Shown here piece after piece: positions 8,215-15,913 of a stretch of 64,000 bases of DNA. Source of the stretch: an uncultured Clostridia bacterium (GTDB taxonomy: Bacteria; Bacillota; Clostridia; Oscillospirales; Ruminococcaceae); the NCBI GenBank assembly GCA_937906945.1, contig CALCUE010000026.1:1-64000 (forward strand). Direction: 5' to 3'. The position numbers and the translations under genes were made by a program. Each line of letters opens with the position of its first letter. Within the stretch, counting starts at the first letter, position 1. Under the pieces are notes generated by a model. It was not told the DNA's origin and did no database searches. It was given only the letters and a program-made list of their open reading frames with translations.

Positions 8215-8748
8215 ATGGTCTATCTTTTTCTTGCGAACGGTTTTGAGGATATGGAGGCGACAACGCCGTTTGATTTGCTTCAAAGAGCGGGGATTTCGGT
8301 AAAAACAGTGGGCGTTGAAGCCAAAACGGTGAAAAGTGCCCATGGACTTACGGTGACAGCGGATATTTCAGAAGCCGAATGGAAGCCGAAAGACGTGGAA
8401 GCGGTGATCCTTCCCGGCGGAATGCCCGGAGCTTCCAACCTGAAGAAGTCGAAAACGGTTTCCGAAGCGATCCGTTTCGCCTTGGAAAATCAGAAAATAA
8501 TAGCGGCCATCTGCGCGGCACCAGGCGTTGTTCTGGAAGGAACCGGAGCGTTAAATGGTCGCAACTACACCTGTTTCCCGGGTTTTGAGAAAGAGGAAGG
8601 GAATTATACGGCAAAACGGTGCGAGCGGGACGGAAATTTGATTACGGCCAATGGTCCCGGAGCCGCCGGAGAATTTTCTTACACGCTGATCGAGGCGCTT
8701 CGTTCCAAAGAAGCAGCCGCTCGGCTTCGTAACAGTATGGAACACTAA
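8215..8748 (+). CDS. DJ-1/PfpI family protein (YajL/ThiJ-like)
   Basis: A 177-residue single-domain protein of the DJ-1 superfamily. The conserved acidic residue lies in 'GFEDMEA' (Glu 14), and the nucleophile elbow 'AAICAAPGVV' puts the reactive Cys at residue 100. 'FPGFEKE' and 'ITANGPGAAGEFSYTLIEAL' are the usual later motifs. Members act as protein/nucleotide deglycases, chaperones or oxidation sensors. The exact substrate cannot be told from sequence. It lies 9 bases after thyX and ends at a strong convergent terminator. Confidence 0.9.
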   Translation: MVYLFLANGFEDMEATTPFDLLQRAGISVKTVGVEAKTVKSAHGLTVTADISEAEWKPKDVEAVILPGGMPGASNLKKSKTVSEAIRFALENQKIIAAICAAPGVVLEGTGALNGRNYTCFPGFEKEEGNYTAKRCERDGNLITANGPGAAGEFSYTLIEALRSKEAAARLRNSMEH

Positions 8749-8754
8749 AAAAGC

Positions 8755-8784
8755 AAAAGTCCCGTGCTTTTGCACGGGACTTTT
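8755..8784. terminator. Bidirectional terminator
   Basis: A 13-bp perfect stem (AAAAGTCCCGTGC and complement) with a TTTT loop serves both the DJ-1 gene and the convergent Cys-rich peptide gene. Confidence 0.92.
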
Positions 8785-8792
8785 AAGAGGGA

Positions 8793-8972
8793 TCAGCCGC
8801 ATCCGCATCCGCAATCGTTGTTGCATCCGCAGTTGCCACCACAGCCGCAATTGCCACCGCAGTTGTTGCCGCAGCCACAGCTGCCATATCCGCCATTGCA
8901 TCCACAGCCGTTTCCACCGCAACCGATGAGGAGGATAAGGATGATGATCCACCAATAGTTATTCCCGAACAT
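8793..8972 (-). CDS. Small Cys/Gly-rich peptide (59 residues)
   Basis: The frame runs from ATG 8972 to TGA at 8795-8793, with AGGTGA seven bases upstream of the ATG. The N-terminus is MFGNNYWW followed by a strongly hydrophobic stretch of Ile/Leu to residue 16, which may be a membrane or signal segment. Residues 18-59 contain 13 cysteines in CG, CGC and CGGN units and almost nothing but Cys, Gly and Asn. It resembles small Gly/Cys-rich proteins of Bacillota that are sometimes annotated as chorion-like high-cysteine proteins; this is a resemblance from memory, not a search. Possible roles are metal binding or a cross-linked coat or surface layer. It has a terminator 9 bases beyond the stop. 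Confidence 0.8.
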   Translation of the reverse strand: MFGNNYWWIIILILLIGCGGNGCGCNGGYGSCGCGNNCGGNCGCGGNCGCNNDCGCGCG

Positions 8973-9104
8973 GAAATTTCACCTCGCGAAAGTAATTTGA
9001 TACGGACGAAAAACCGTTTGAAGGGTTTTGCGTCGGTATGTTACATCATATGAAACCGCGTTTTACTTGGTGACAGACCGGAAAACGCATTTACGGAGGA
9101 CTTT

Positions 9105-10508
9105 ATGAGCAAAAACGACTTTGACGATTTCTTCAAGGATCTGGATCCGGACGAGGATTATTTATCGGATCCGAAGAAAGAAGAAGAAAACGCCAACCTT
9201 TCCGACTTTTTTGAGGATGAGCCGAAAAAGACCCAGGCCCATACAGGGTCTGGTGATGCTCGCCAAGACAGCTTTTTTGATGAGGACGATCTTTTTATGC
9301 CACCACCGCCTTCGGACGAGGAGGATGAAGAGGTCCCGGTAGAAAAAGCCGTTCCGGTTCAATCGGAAGTAAAAAAAGAGGAAAAGGAAGAACCGAAAGA
9401 AACACCAGTCAAAAAGACGAAAAAGAAAAGCAGCCGCCGGAACACGTTGGTCAACTGGTTACTGACGATCGTCTGGACCTCCATTGTCCTGGCTATTGCC
9501 GTATTTATCGCGACATTCGCTCTTTCCAGCATCAACGACCTGGTCGGTTTTAACAAGGAGAGCCGGGAGACGGAAGTGGTCATTCCGGAAAACGCCAGCT
9601 TAGGAGAAATCGCGGCGATTTTGAAGGAACAAGGGGTCATTGATGAGCCGTTTACGTTTGAGGTTTACGCCCGGGTAAAAAAGATGGAAAACCGTCTTTA
9701 CGCCGGGACCTATACCCTTAATACCAACCTTGGTTACGACCAGATTTTCCAGATGCTTCGCGCCAAAGAATATGTGATCGAAACGGTGAAAGTGACACTT
9801 TATGAAGGCATGACGGCGACGGAGATCGCGAAAAAGCTGGATGAAAACGGTGTCTGTGGTTACGATGAATTCATGGAGGTTGTCAATTCGGCGGAATTTG
9901 ATTACGAGTTCGCGACGATGATGGGAACCGATCCTCATATTTATCATAAATGGGAAGGCTATATTTTCCCGGATAGCTATGAGTTTTACCTGGATATGAA
10001 ACCGAGAAGCGTTTTGGCAAAGTTTGTGGAAAACTTCAACAACAAGATCACGGCCAGTTATTACGAAAGAATGCGGGAACTTGGCATGAATCTGGATGAG
10101 GTCATTACGCTGGCTTCCGTCATTCAATCGGAAGCGGCTACGACAGAGGATATGCATTTAGTTTCCTCCGCGTTCCATAACCGGTTGGCTAGTGGTTCCG
10201 GACTTCCGTATCTCCAGTCCGACGTCACGTATTTCTATTATCAGAATGAGATCGAACCCTACGTCATCGACAACGAGGAAGAGGATGAGGCGTATCATAC
10301 GTCCTATGATACGTATTACAAGAAGGGGCTTCCGGTCGGACCGATCTGTAACCCGGGTCTGGATGCTATTGAGGCCGCTTTGAATCCACCGGATACCGAT
10401 TATTATTATTTCGTAACAGATGTCAACGGAAAATTCTATTATGCTTCCACGCTGGCTGAGCACGAGTACAATGTAGCTATCGCGGACAGCGTAAAAGCGG
10501 AAAACTGA
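9105..10508 (+). CDS. mltG: Endolytic murein transglycosylase MltG
   Basis: A 467-residue YceG-family protein that cleaves nascent glycan strands at the membrane. An unusual acidic cytoplasmic tail of about 110 residues (Asp/Glu/Lys/Pro-rich) precedes one transmembrane helix (about 114-140). A LysM-like part follows, then the catalytic domain with 'EGYIFPDSY', the catalytic Glu 343 in ASVIQSEA, 'RLASGSGLPYLQSD', and the C-terminal 'GLPVGPICNPG' and 'YYFVTD' blocks. GGAGG lies five bases before the ATG. A terminator follows directly, so it appears monocistronic. Confidence 0.95.
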   Translation: MSKNDFDDFFKDLDPDEDYLSDPKKEEENANLSDFFEDEPKKTQAHTGSGDARQDSFFDEDDLFMPPPPSDEEDEEVPVEKAVPVQSEVKKEEKEEPKETPVKKTKKKSSRRNTLVNWLLTIVWTSIVLAIAVFIATFALSSINDLVGFNKESRETEVVIPENASLGEIAAILKEQGVIDEPFTFEVYARVKKMENRLYAGTYTLNTNLGYDQIFQMLRAKEYVIETVKVTLYEGMTATEIAKKLDENGVCGYDEFMEVVNSAEFDYEFATMMGTDPHIYHKWEGYIFPDSYEFYLDMKPRSVLAKFVENFNNKITASYYERMRELGMNLDEVITLASVIQSEAATTEDMHLVSSAFHNRLASGSGLPYLQSDVTYFYYQNEIEPYVIDNEEEDEAYHTSYDTYYKKGLPVGPICNPGLDAIEAALNPPDTDYYYFVTDVNGKFYYASTLAEHEYNVAIADSVKAEN

Positions 10509-10519
10509 TTTTAAAAACA

Positions 10520-10551
10520 AAAAAGAGCGTTCCGAAAGGGACGCTCTTTTT
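10520..10551 (+). terminator. Intrinsic terminator after mltG
   Basis: The stem AAAAAGAGCGTTCC pairs with GGGACGCTCTTTTT around a GAAA loop, with G-T pairs tolerated, and is followed by TTTTTG. Confidence 0.88.
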
Positions 10552-10659
10552 GTGTTTTTGGTTAAAGACGGGTTTTGTGAAAGAAGAAAACCAAAAAATG
10601 ATATCGCTCATAAAATGAAATGCCCCAGAAGAATAGAAGAAAGGGCGGGTGATTTTTTT

Positions 10660-10878
10660 ATGAGGGAATATTATTTTTTGCTCGGTTCCGTGACGACAGC
10701 CATGCGTGGCGAAACCGTTTTAAAAAAACTGGGATACAAAGCTTACGTACGGAAGGATAGCTCCATCAATCCTCACGGGTGCGGTTATGTGATCCGTGTC
10801 TTTGGGGACAAAGAGACTCTGGAAGGCGTATTCCGAAGAAACGGAATCCGATATTATGAGGTGAAGGAGGCGATTTAA
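10660..10878 (+). CDS. DUF3343 protein (putative Se/S carrier)
   Basis: A 72-residue protein starting at ATG 10660, which follows GGGCGGGTGA. A longer in-frame start at 10552 lies inside the mltG terminator and is rejected. The sequence 'YYFLLGSVTTAMRGETVLKKLG' and the 'INPHGCGYVIRV' loop, with its single Cys in HGCG, match DUF3343, a family proposed to carry selenium or sulfur in anaerobes. Its TAA overlaps the next ATG by one base, so it is tightly coupled to the cysteine-desulfurase-like gene. No selD or yedF is in the window. Confidence 0.85.
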   Translation: MREYYFLLGSVTTAMRGETVLKKLGYKAYVRKDSSINPHGCGYVIRVFGDKETLEGVFRRNGIRYYEVKEAI

Positions 10879-12029
10879 TGCTGTATTTTGACAACGCGGC
10901 AACTACGTTTCCAAAACCAGTGGAAGTCCGAAACGCTGTCTGGAATGCGATGCTTTTTCAGGGAGCGAATCCAGGAAGAAGCGGATATGAAATGGCGATG
11001 GAAACCTCGAAAATGGTTTATCGCTGTCGGGAAAAAGCGGCTGATTTATTTGGGCTTTCCAATCCGGAACAGGTCGTTTTTACTGAAAACTGTACGGAAG
11101 CGTTGAATGAAGTCCTTTTGAGCACGGCGTGGAGCGGACACTGTGTTTTCTCTGATTTGGAGCATAATTCGGTTTTGCGACCCCTTTACCAAAGAAGAGA
11201 AGAGGGAACGGCGGATTATTCCGTGGCGACGGTTTCGGAATATGATCCGGAAGAAACGGTGCGCTCCTATGAAAGGGCACTTCGCAAGAATACCAAACTG
11301 GTGGTGGCGACCGGTGCCTCCAACGCTTTCGGCATTCGTCTTCCCATTCGGGAACTGGCAAAGCTGGCTCATGAGCACGGCGCTCTTTTCCTTTTAGACG
11401 CCGCGCAGACGGCGGGAACAGAAACATACCGTATGGAGGAGGATGGGATCGACTTTCTGTGTGCGCCCGGTCATAAGGGGCTGATGGGCCCAATGGGGAC
11501 CGGGCTTCTTCTGGCTCAAAAACCGGAATGGGTGTCTCCGCTTCTTTTTGGTGGGACGGGCAATTATTCCTTGGAGCCGGTTTTGCCGCCGGATTGGCCG
11601 GAACGGATGGAGAGCGGAACGCTGAATGTGCCGGGAATTGCCGGGCTTTCCGCCGGTATAGAAAAAGTGCGAAAAGAGGGAGAAGACAAGATCGGAAAGC
11701 GGGAGATAGAACTTTTACAATTTCTGTATCAGGAAATGGAAAAAATGCCCGGAATCACACTCTATACCGGATTTCCGGATAAGGAGACGCATACAGCCCT
11801 TCTTTCGTTTACGATCGGTGACGATACCGGAGAAAAAACGGCGCAAACCCTTGCGAAACGTAACGTAGCTACGAGAGGCGGCTTTCATTGCGCGGCATTG
11901 GCTCATGAAAAAATGGGAACAGCGGATAGGGGGACCTGTCGGATCAGCCTTGGTCCGATGAACCGTTTCTCGGATGTATGGAAACTTTTGACGATCCTTC
12001 GGGAGGAAACAAAACGGAATTGTTCATAA
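10878..12029 (+). CDS. Cysteine desulfurase family protein (class V aminotransferase)
   Basis: A 383-residue PLP enzyme. 'YFDNAATTFPKP' opens the fold, the PLP lysine is Lys 200 in CAPGHKGLMGP, and the reactive-Cys loop is 'RGGFHCAALAHEKMG'. This short form, without IscU-interacting extensions, matches the Clostridia/Enterococcus-type family that accompanies DUF3343 rather than housekeeping IscS. The enzyme should take sulfur from cysteine (or selenium from selenocysteine) and leave it as a persulfide or perselenide on the catalytic Cys. The overlap with the DUF3343 gene suggests that protein is the acceptor. Confidence 0.9.
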   Translation: MLYFDNAATTFPKPVEVRNAVWNAMLFQGANPGRSGYEMAMETSKMVYRCREKAADLFGLSNPEQVVFTENCTEALNEVLLSTAWSGHCVFSDLEHNSVLRPLYQRREEGTADYSVATVSEYDPEETVRSYERALRKNTKLVVATGASNAFGIRLPIRELAKLAHEHGALFLLDAAQTAGTETYRMEEDGIDFLCAPGHKGLMGPMGTGLLLAQKPEWVSPLLFGGTGNYSLEPVLPPDWPERMESGTLNVPGIAGLSAGIEKVRKEGEDKIGKREIELLQFLYQEMEKMPGITLYTGFPDKETHTALLSFTIGDDTGEKTAQTLAKRNVATRGGFHCAALAHEKMGTADRGTCRISLGPMNRFSDVWKLLTILREETKRNCS

Positions 12030-12036
12030 AAAATAC

Positions 12037-12067
12037 TTGAAAATGCCAGGTGTTGTGTTATTATAAT
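12037..12067 (+). promoter_or_regulatory. Promoter for cdaA-cdaR
   Basis: TTGAAA is followed by either ATTATA at 17 bases or TATAAT at 19 bases, 39 bases before the cdaA ATG. Confidence 0.55.
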
Positions 12068-12105
12068 AATAAGAGGATTTTGGACAATGGAAAAGAAGGG
12101 ATTTT

Positions 12106-12975
12106 ATGACAGATATTGCTATTTCGTTCAACAATATTCTGAACGTGCTCAAAACATTCAGCGTGCTGGATTTGTTGGATATTGTCATTGTCGCGTACCT
12201 TTTGTATCGTGTTCTGGTTTTCGCGTCGAACAGCCGCGCCGGACAGCTTCTTAAAGGAATCGGGCTTCTTTTGGTGCTCTATTTTATTTCCATCGAACTT
12301 CCTCTTACCAGTACCTCTTATATTTTGGAACAGGTGTTCAAATTCGGTGCTATCGCTATTATCGTTGTTTTTCAGCCGGAGCTTCGTCACGCGTTGGAAA
12401 GTGTCGGTAAATCGAAAGTGTCCAATCTCAGCTTCCTGAACTTCAATTTCCGTGGCGAGCACCTGGATGACGAAACGCTGATGAAAAATTGCATCGCCAA
12501 AATAACCGACGGTGTCGCGGAGCTCTCCAAACATGACGTGGGAGCTTTGATCGTTTTTGAACGGGAAGTCAAGCTCGGGGAAATCATTGCCACCGGTACC
12601 ATCATCAATGCCGATCCCAGTAAAGAGATCGTGGGAAATATCTTTTTCCACAACGCACCGCTTCATGACGGAGCGACCATCGTCCGTGGAGGAAGAATGT
12701 ACGCGGCGGGATGTTTCCTTCCGCTTTCAGAAAACTATGATATCAGCAATATGTTGGGAACCCGGCACAGAGCGGCTTTGGGCATCAGCGAAAACAGTGA
12801 CGCTGTTGCCGTGGTCGTTTCTGAAGAGACCGGCGTTATTTCCATGGCGGTCAATGGTCAGCTGACGAGAGAACTGGATCTCGTTAATCTGAAAAGAAAA
12901 TTGGAAGAGTTGCTGATCGCGGAAAGCATGGAACCGAAAAAGAAAAAGAAGGCGGAAGGAGGCGAGGGCAAATGA
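12106..12975 (+). CDS. cdaA: Diadenylate cyclase CdaA
   Basis: A 289-residue membrane-anchored cyclase that joins two ATP into c-di-AMP. There are N-terminal hydrophobic segments at about residues 17-35, 45-65 and 68-90. The DAC domain follows with the catalytic DGA motif in 'LHDGATIVRGG' and the 'GTRHRAALG' ATP-binding motif. The C-terminus is Lys/Glu-rich. The stop overlaps cdaR by four bases (ATGA). Family knowledge: c-di-AMP controls potassium and osmolyte balance and links to cell-wall integrity. Confidence 0.96.
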   Translation: MTDIAISFNNILNVLKTFSVLDLLDIVIVAYLLYRVLVFASNSRAGQLLKGIGLLLVLYFISIELPLTSTSYILEQVFKFGAIAIIVVFQPELRHALESVGKSKVSNLSFLNFNFRGEHLDDETLMKNCIAKITDGVAELSKHDVGALIVFEREVKLGEIIATGTIINADPSKEIVGNIFFHNAPLHDGATIVRGGRMYAAGCFLPLSENYDISNMLGTRHRAALGISENSDAVAVVVSEETGVISMAVNGQLTRELDLVNLKRKLEELLIAESMEPKKKKKAEGGEGK

Positions 12976-14231
12976 AAAAAACGGACTCCTTTTTCCGTGA
13001 TAAACGGTTTTTGGTTACCATTTCTCTTTTGGCCTCGTTCCTGCTTTGGATTTATATTTCGACGGTTCTGCGTCCAACAGCGGAAACGACCGTGGAAGGA
13101 ATCGGAGTCAACATCAATGTACAGTCCGGCATTCTCGGGCAGATGGGACTGAGCACCATTGAAGGCGGCGAGACGACGGTCGATGTTGTTATCAGCGGGA
13201 CCCGTTCCGTCATCGGTGGTGTAACCGCTGAGGATATTTCGATTTCCCCATCGCTTTCTGGGGTCTCCGGAGCGGGAGTCTATTCGTTGGAGCTTATCGC
13301 TTCCAACGCCAGCGAAAAAGACTTTGAGATCCTTTCTCTTTCACCGAATACGGTGTCTGTCAAATTTGATAAGTATGTGGATAAAACAGTACCTCTTTTT
13401 TACCGTGTTATCGGGGATTACAATATTCCGGATGAATATGTGCAGGGCGAGATCTATACCAGTCCTTCGGAGATCATTGTGACCGGACCGGAAAAGGATC
13501 TGGAGGATATTTCCTCGGCTGTGGTTCAGGTGGAACTCAGAGGAGATTATACGGAAACGATCGCCGAATCCGGTACTGTCGTTTTAACGGATACGGATGG
13601 AAACGATCTTTCATATAATCGCAATGAGATCAGCATTGATAAAGAAAAGGCAACGGTATTTATTCCGGTATATGAAAGAAAGGAGCTTCCGGTCTGGTTC
13701 CGTTTCACCAATGTTCCGGACTTCTTTGACACAACAGCGATTCCTTATTCACTTTCCAGTGATTTGATTACGGTGGAAGGCGAGAGAGCGGTTCTGGATA
13801 AGTACAGCGACCTCTTCCTTGGCTTCGTGGATCTGCGTTCCATTACGCCGGAAAACAGCAGTTTTACTTTTGACGTAACGCTACCGGAGGGCATTCAAGG
13901 CATGGATGACGTCACGTCCGTCCAACTGGATTTCAATATGGAAAATTATGATTCCGTAACTTTCCGCACCAACCAGATCCAAATTATCAATATCCCGAAA
14001 GGATATACAGTAAAGTCCAACACCAACCAGTTGGCGGTAAAAATGGTCGGATCGAAGGAAGTTCTGGAACAACTAACGGCAAAAGATATTATTGTTCAGA
14101 TCGACCTCAGCGAACGGGAGATCAACCAGACGGGACAATATCGGATGCCGGTCAAAGTTCTCCTTCCCAACGGCCAGGCCGCTTGGGCGGAAGGCAGTTA
14201 CTATATTACGGTGACCATTAAAGAAAGTTAA
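12972..14231 (+). CDS. cdaR: CdaA regulatory protein CdaR (YbbR-domain protein)
   Basis: A 419-residue protein with one N-terminal transmembrane helix (about residues 13-31) and a series of YbbR repeats on the outside, each of the type 'V...YRVIGDYNIPDEYVQGEIYTSPSEIIVTGPE'. I count four repeat units. CdaR binds CdaA in the membrane and modulates its cyclase activity. In most Bacillota glmM is the third gene of this operon. Here a terminator and an FAD protein follow instead. Confidence 0.94.
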   Translation: MKKTDSFFRDKRFLVTISLLASFLLWIYISTVLRPTAETTVEGIGVNINVQSGILGQMGLSTIEGGETTVDVVISGTRSVIGGVTAEDISISPSLSGVSGAGVYSLELIASNASEKDFEILSLSPNTVSVKFDKYVDKTVPLFYRVIGDYNIPDEYVQGEIYTSPSEIIVTGPEKDLEDISSAVVQVELRGDYTETIAESGTVVLTDTDGNDLSYNRNEISIDKEKATVFIPVYERKELPVWFRFTNVPDFFDTTAIPYSLSSDLITVEGERAVLDKYSDLFLGFVDLRSITPENSSFTFDVTLPEGIQGMDDVTSVQLDFNMENYDSVTFRTNQIQIINIPKGYTVKSNTNQLAVKMVGSKEVLEQLTAKDIIVQIDLSEREINQTGQYRMPVKVLLPNGQAAWAEGSYYITVTIKES

Positions 14232-14239
14232 TTTCAGAC

Positions 14240-14271
14240 AAAAAGGTTCAGACGATGTTTTGAACCTTTTT
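14240..14271 (+). terminator. Intrinsic terminator after cdaR
   Basis: An 11-bp stem AAAAAGGTTCA / TGAACCTTTTT with a 10-base loop is followed by GTTTTG. Confidence 0.85.
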
Positions 14272-14295
14272 GTTTTGTAAGTCAGGAGAAAAACA

Positions 14296-15870
14296 ATGTC
14301 CATCCTTGTATCGGAAATTCGCATAGCGCCGGAAGATCCGGTGGAAAGCGCCTATGAAAAAGCGCTTCGCGTGCTCAAAATAAAACCGTCTGAAAAAGTG
14401 AAGACAACACTTGCTAAAATCTCGGTGGATGCCCGGCACAAAGAAAGAGTTCAATTGGTTTGTTCGGTATCGGTGGAGTGTGAAGAGGAAGAACAAATCA
14501 CGGAACGCTGTAAAGGCAGAAACGTTGTCAGACGGGAAATTCGGGCGCAGGAAGTGCCCAAATTGATAAAAGCACCGGAAATACGGCCAATTATCGTCGG
14601 ATTCGGCCCGGCGGGTATGTTTGCGGGGCTGTATTTAGCCCGTGCCGGAGCCTGTCCGATCATTTTGGAACGAGGAGCGGCGATTGACGAGCGAGCGAAA
14701 GCGGTAGAAAGCTACTGGAACGGTGGCGTGCTCAACGAGAAAGCTAACGTGCAGTTTGGTGAGGGCGGAGCCGGAACTTTCAGCGACGGAAAGCTGACGA
14801 CAAGGATCAATGATCCACGCTGTGATTTCGTTTTGCGGGAATTGGAGAGTCACGGAGCTCCTCGAGAGATTTTGACCAAGGCGAAACCTCATATCGGAAC
14901 CGATCAACTTCGGAATGTGGTCAAAAATATCCGGGAAGAGATCATCGCTTTGGGTGGAGAAATCCATTTTCTTTCCCAGGTGACGGATCTCGGTGTAAAA
15001 AACGGGAAAATAGTTTCCGTTACAGCCAATGGAGATGCGATTCCAGCGGAAAACGTTATTTTGGCGGTTGGACACAGCGCCCGGGACACTTTTGCTATGC
15101 TCAAAAATAAAGGGATATTGATGGAAACAAAACCCTTTTCCGTTGGCGTTCGAATCGAGCATCGGCAGGAGGATATCAATCGTGCTCAATATGGTGAGTT
15201 CGCCAATCATCCGGCGTTGGGCGCAGCGGATTATCAGCTTTCCTATCAGGTGGATGGACGCTGCGCTTATACCTTTTGTATGTGTCCGGGCGGTTATGTG
15301 GTCCCGTCGGAAAACGAGGCGGAAACGATTGTTACCAACGGGATGAGTTGTTTTGCCCGAGATGGAAAAAACGCGAATGCCGCGCTGGTCTGCTCGGTGT
15401 CCGGCGAGGATTTCCATAATGATCCCTTTGAGGCTATGGCTTTTCAAGGCCGTTTGGAACGAGAGGCGTTTCGCTTGGGACGGGAAAAAGCTCCGGCGCA
15501 GACCGTGGGAGCCTTTTTGAATGGCGGACTTTCCCGTTTTGGGAATGTAGAGCCGACCTATGCCAGAGGAGTGGAGGAAACGGATTTTTCCGAGCTTTTT
15601 CCTCAAGAGGTCCTTTCCGTTCTGCGAAAAGGAATTTTGAATTTTGACCGCAAACTCCATGGATTTGCGGATCCCAAGGCGGTTTTGACCGGTCCGGAGA
15701 CAAGGACCAGTTCTCCGGTGAGGATTGTTCGGGATAAAGATACCGGCGAAGCCATCGGGGTGGATGGACTTTTTCCCTGTGCGGAAGGTGCCGGTTACGC
15801 CGGAGGGATTATGAGCGCGGCGGTGGATGGTCTTCGCTGCGCGGAAAAAATTCTGGAAAAATACCGATAA
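14296..15870 (+). CDS. FAD-dependent dehydrogenase, NAD(FAD)-utilizing family (COG2509-like)
   Basis: A 524-residue flavoprotein. A small N-terminal domain of about 90 residues precedes the Rossmann dinucleotide-binding motif 'VGFGPAGMFAGLYLARAG' near residue 100. Further on come 'NVQFGEGGAGTFSDGKL', 'NVILAVGHSARDTF' and a closing 'LFPCAEGAGYAGGIMSAAVDG' FAD motif. The family is widespread in anaerobes, but I know of no established substrate. It has a GTCAGGAGAA ribosome-binding site and stands alone between two terminators. Confidence 0.88.
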   Translation: MSILVSEIRIAPEDPVESAYEKALRVLKIKPSEKVKTTLAKISVDARHKERVQLVCSVSVECEEEEQITERCKGRNVVRREIRAQEVPKLIKAPEIRPIIVGFGPAGMFAGLYLARAGACPIILERGAAIDERAKAVESYWNGGVLNEKANVQFGEGGAGTFSDGKLTTRINDPRCDFVLRELESHGAPREILTKAKPHIGTDQLRNVVKNIREEIIALGGEIHFLSQVTDLGVKNGKIVSVTANGDAIPAENVILAVGHSARDTFAMLKNKGILMETKPFSVGVRIEHRQEDINRAQYGEFANHPALGAADYQLSYQVDGRCAYTFCMCPGGYVVPSENEAETIVTNGMSCFARDGKNANAALVCSVSGEDFHNDPFEAMAFQGRLEREAFRLGREKAPAQTVGAFLNGGLSRFGNVEPTYARGVEETDFSELFPQEVLSVLRKGILNFDRKLHGFADPKAVLTGPETRTSSPVRIVRDKDTGEAIGVDGLFPCAEGAGYAGGIMSAAVDGLRCAEKILEKYR

Positions 15871-15913
15871 AAAATGACCTTTCTCTTCAAAAGGAGAAAG
15901 GCCATTTTTTTAT
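15868..15913. terminator. Convergent bidirectional terminator
   Basis: An imperfect stem (AAAAATGACCTTTCTC pairing with GAGAAAGGCCATTTTT) lies between the FAD gene and the convergent U32 gene, overlapping both stop codons. Confidence 0.85.

Noticed and set aside
8800..8970. Short tandem CCGCAnTTGCC-like repeats resembling a repeat array
   Set aside because: The periodicity is explained by the Cys/Gly/Asn codons of the peptide gene; there are no constant-length spacers as in CRISPR.
10552..10659. N-terminal extension of the DUF3343 frame
   Set aside because: It starts inside the mltG terminator, lacks a ribosome-binding site and has no family similarity.
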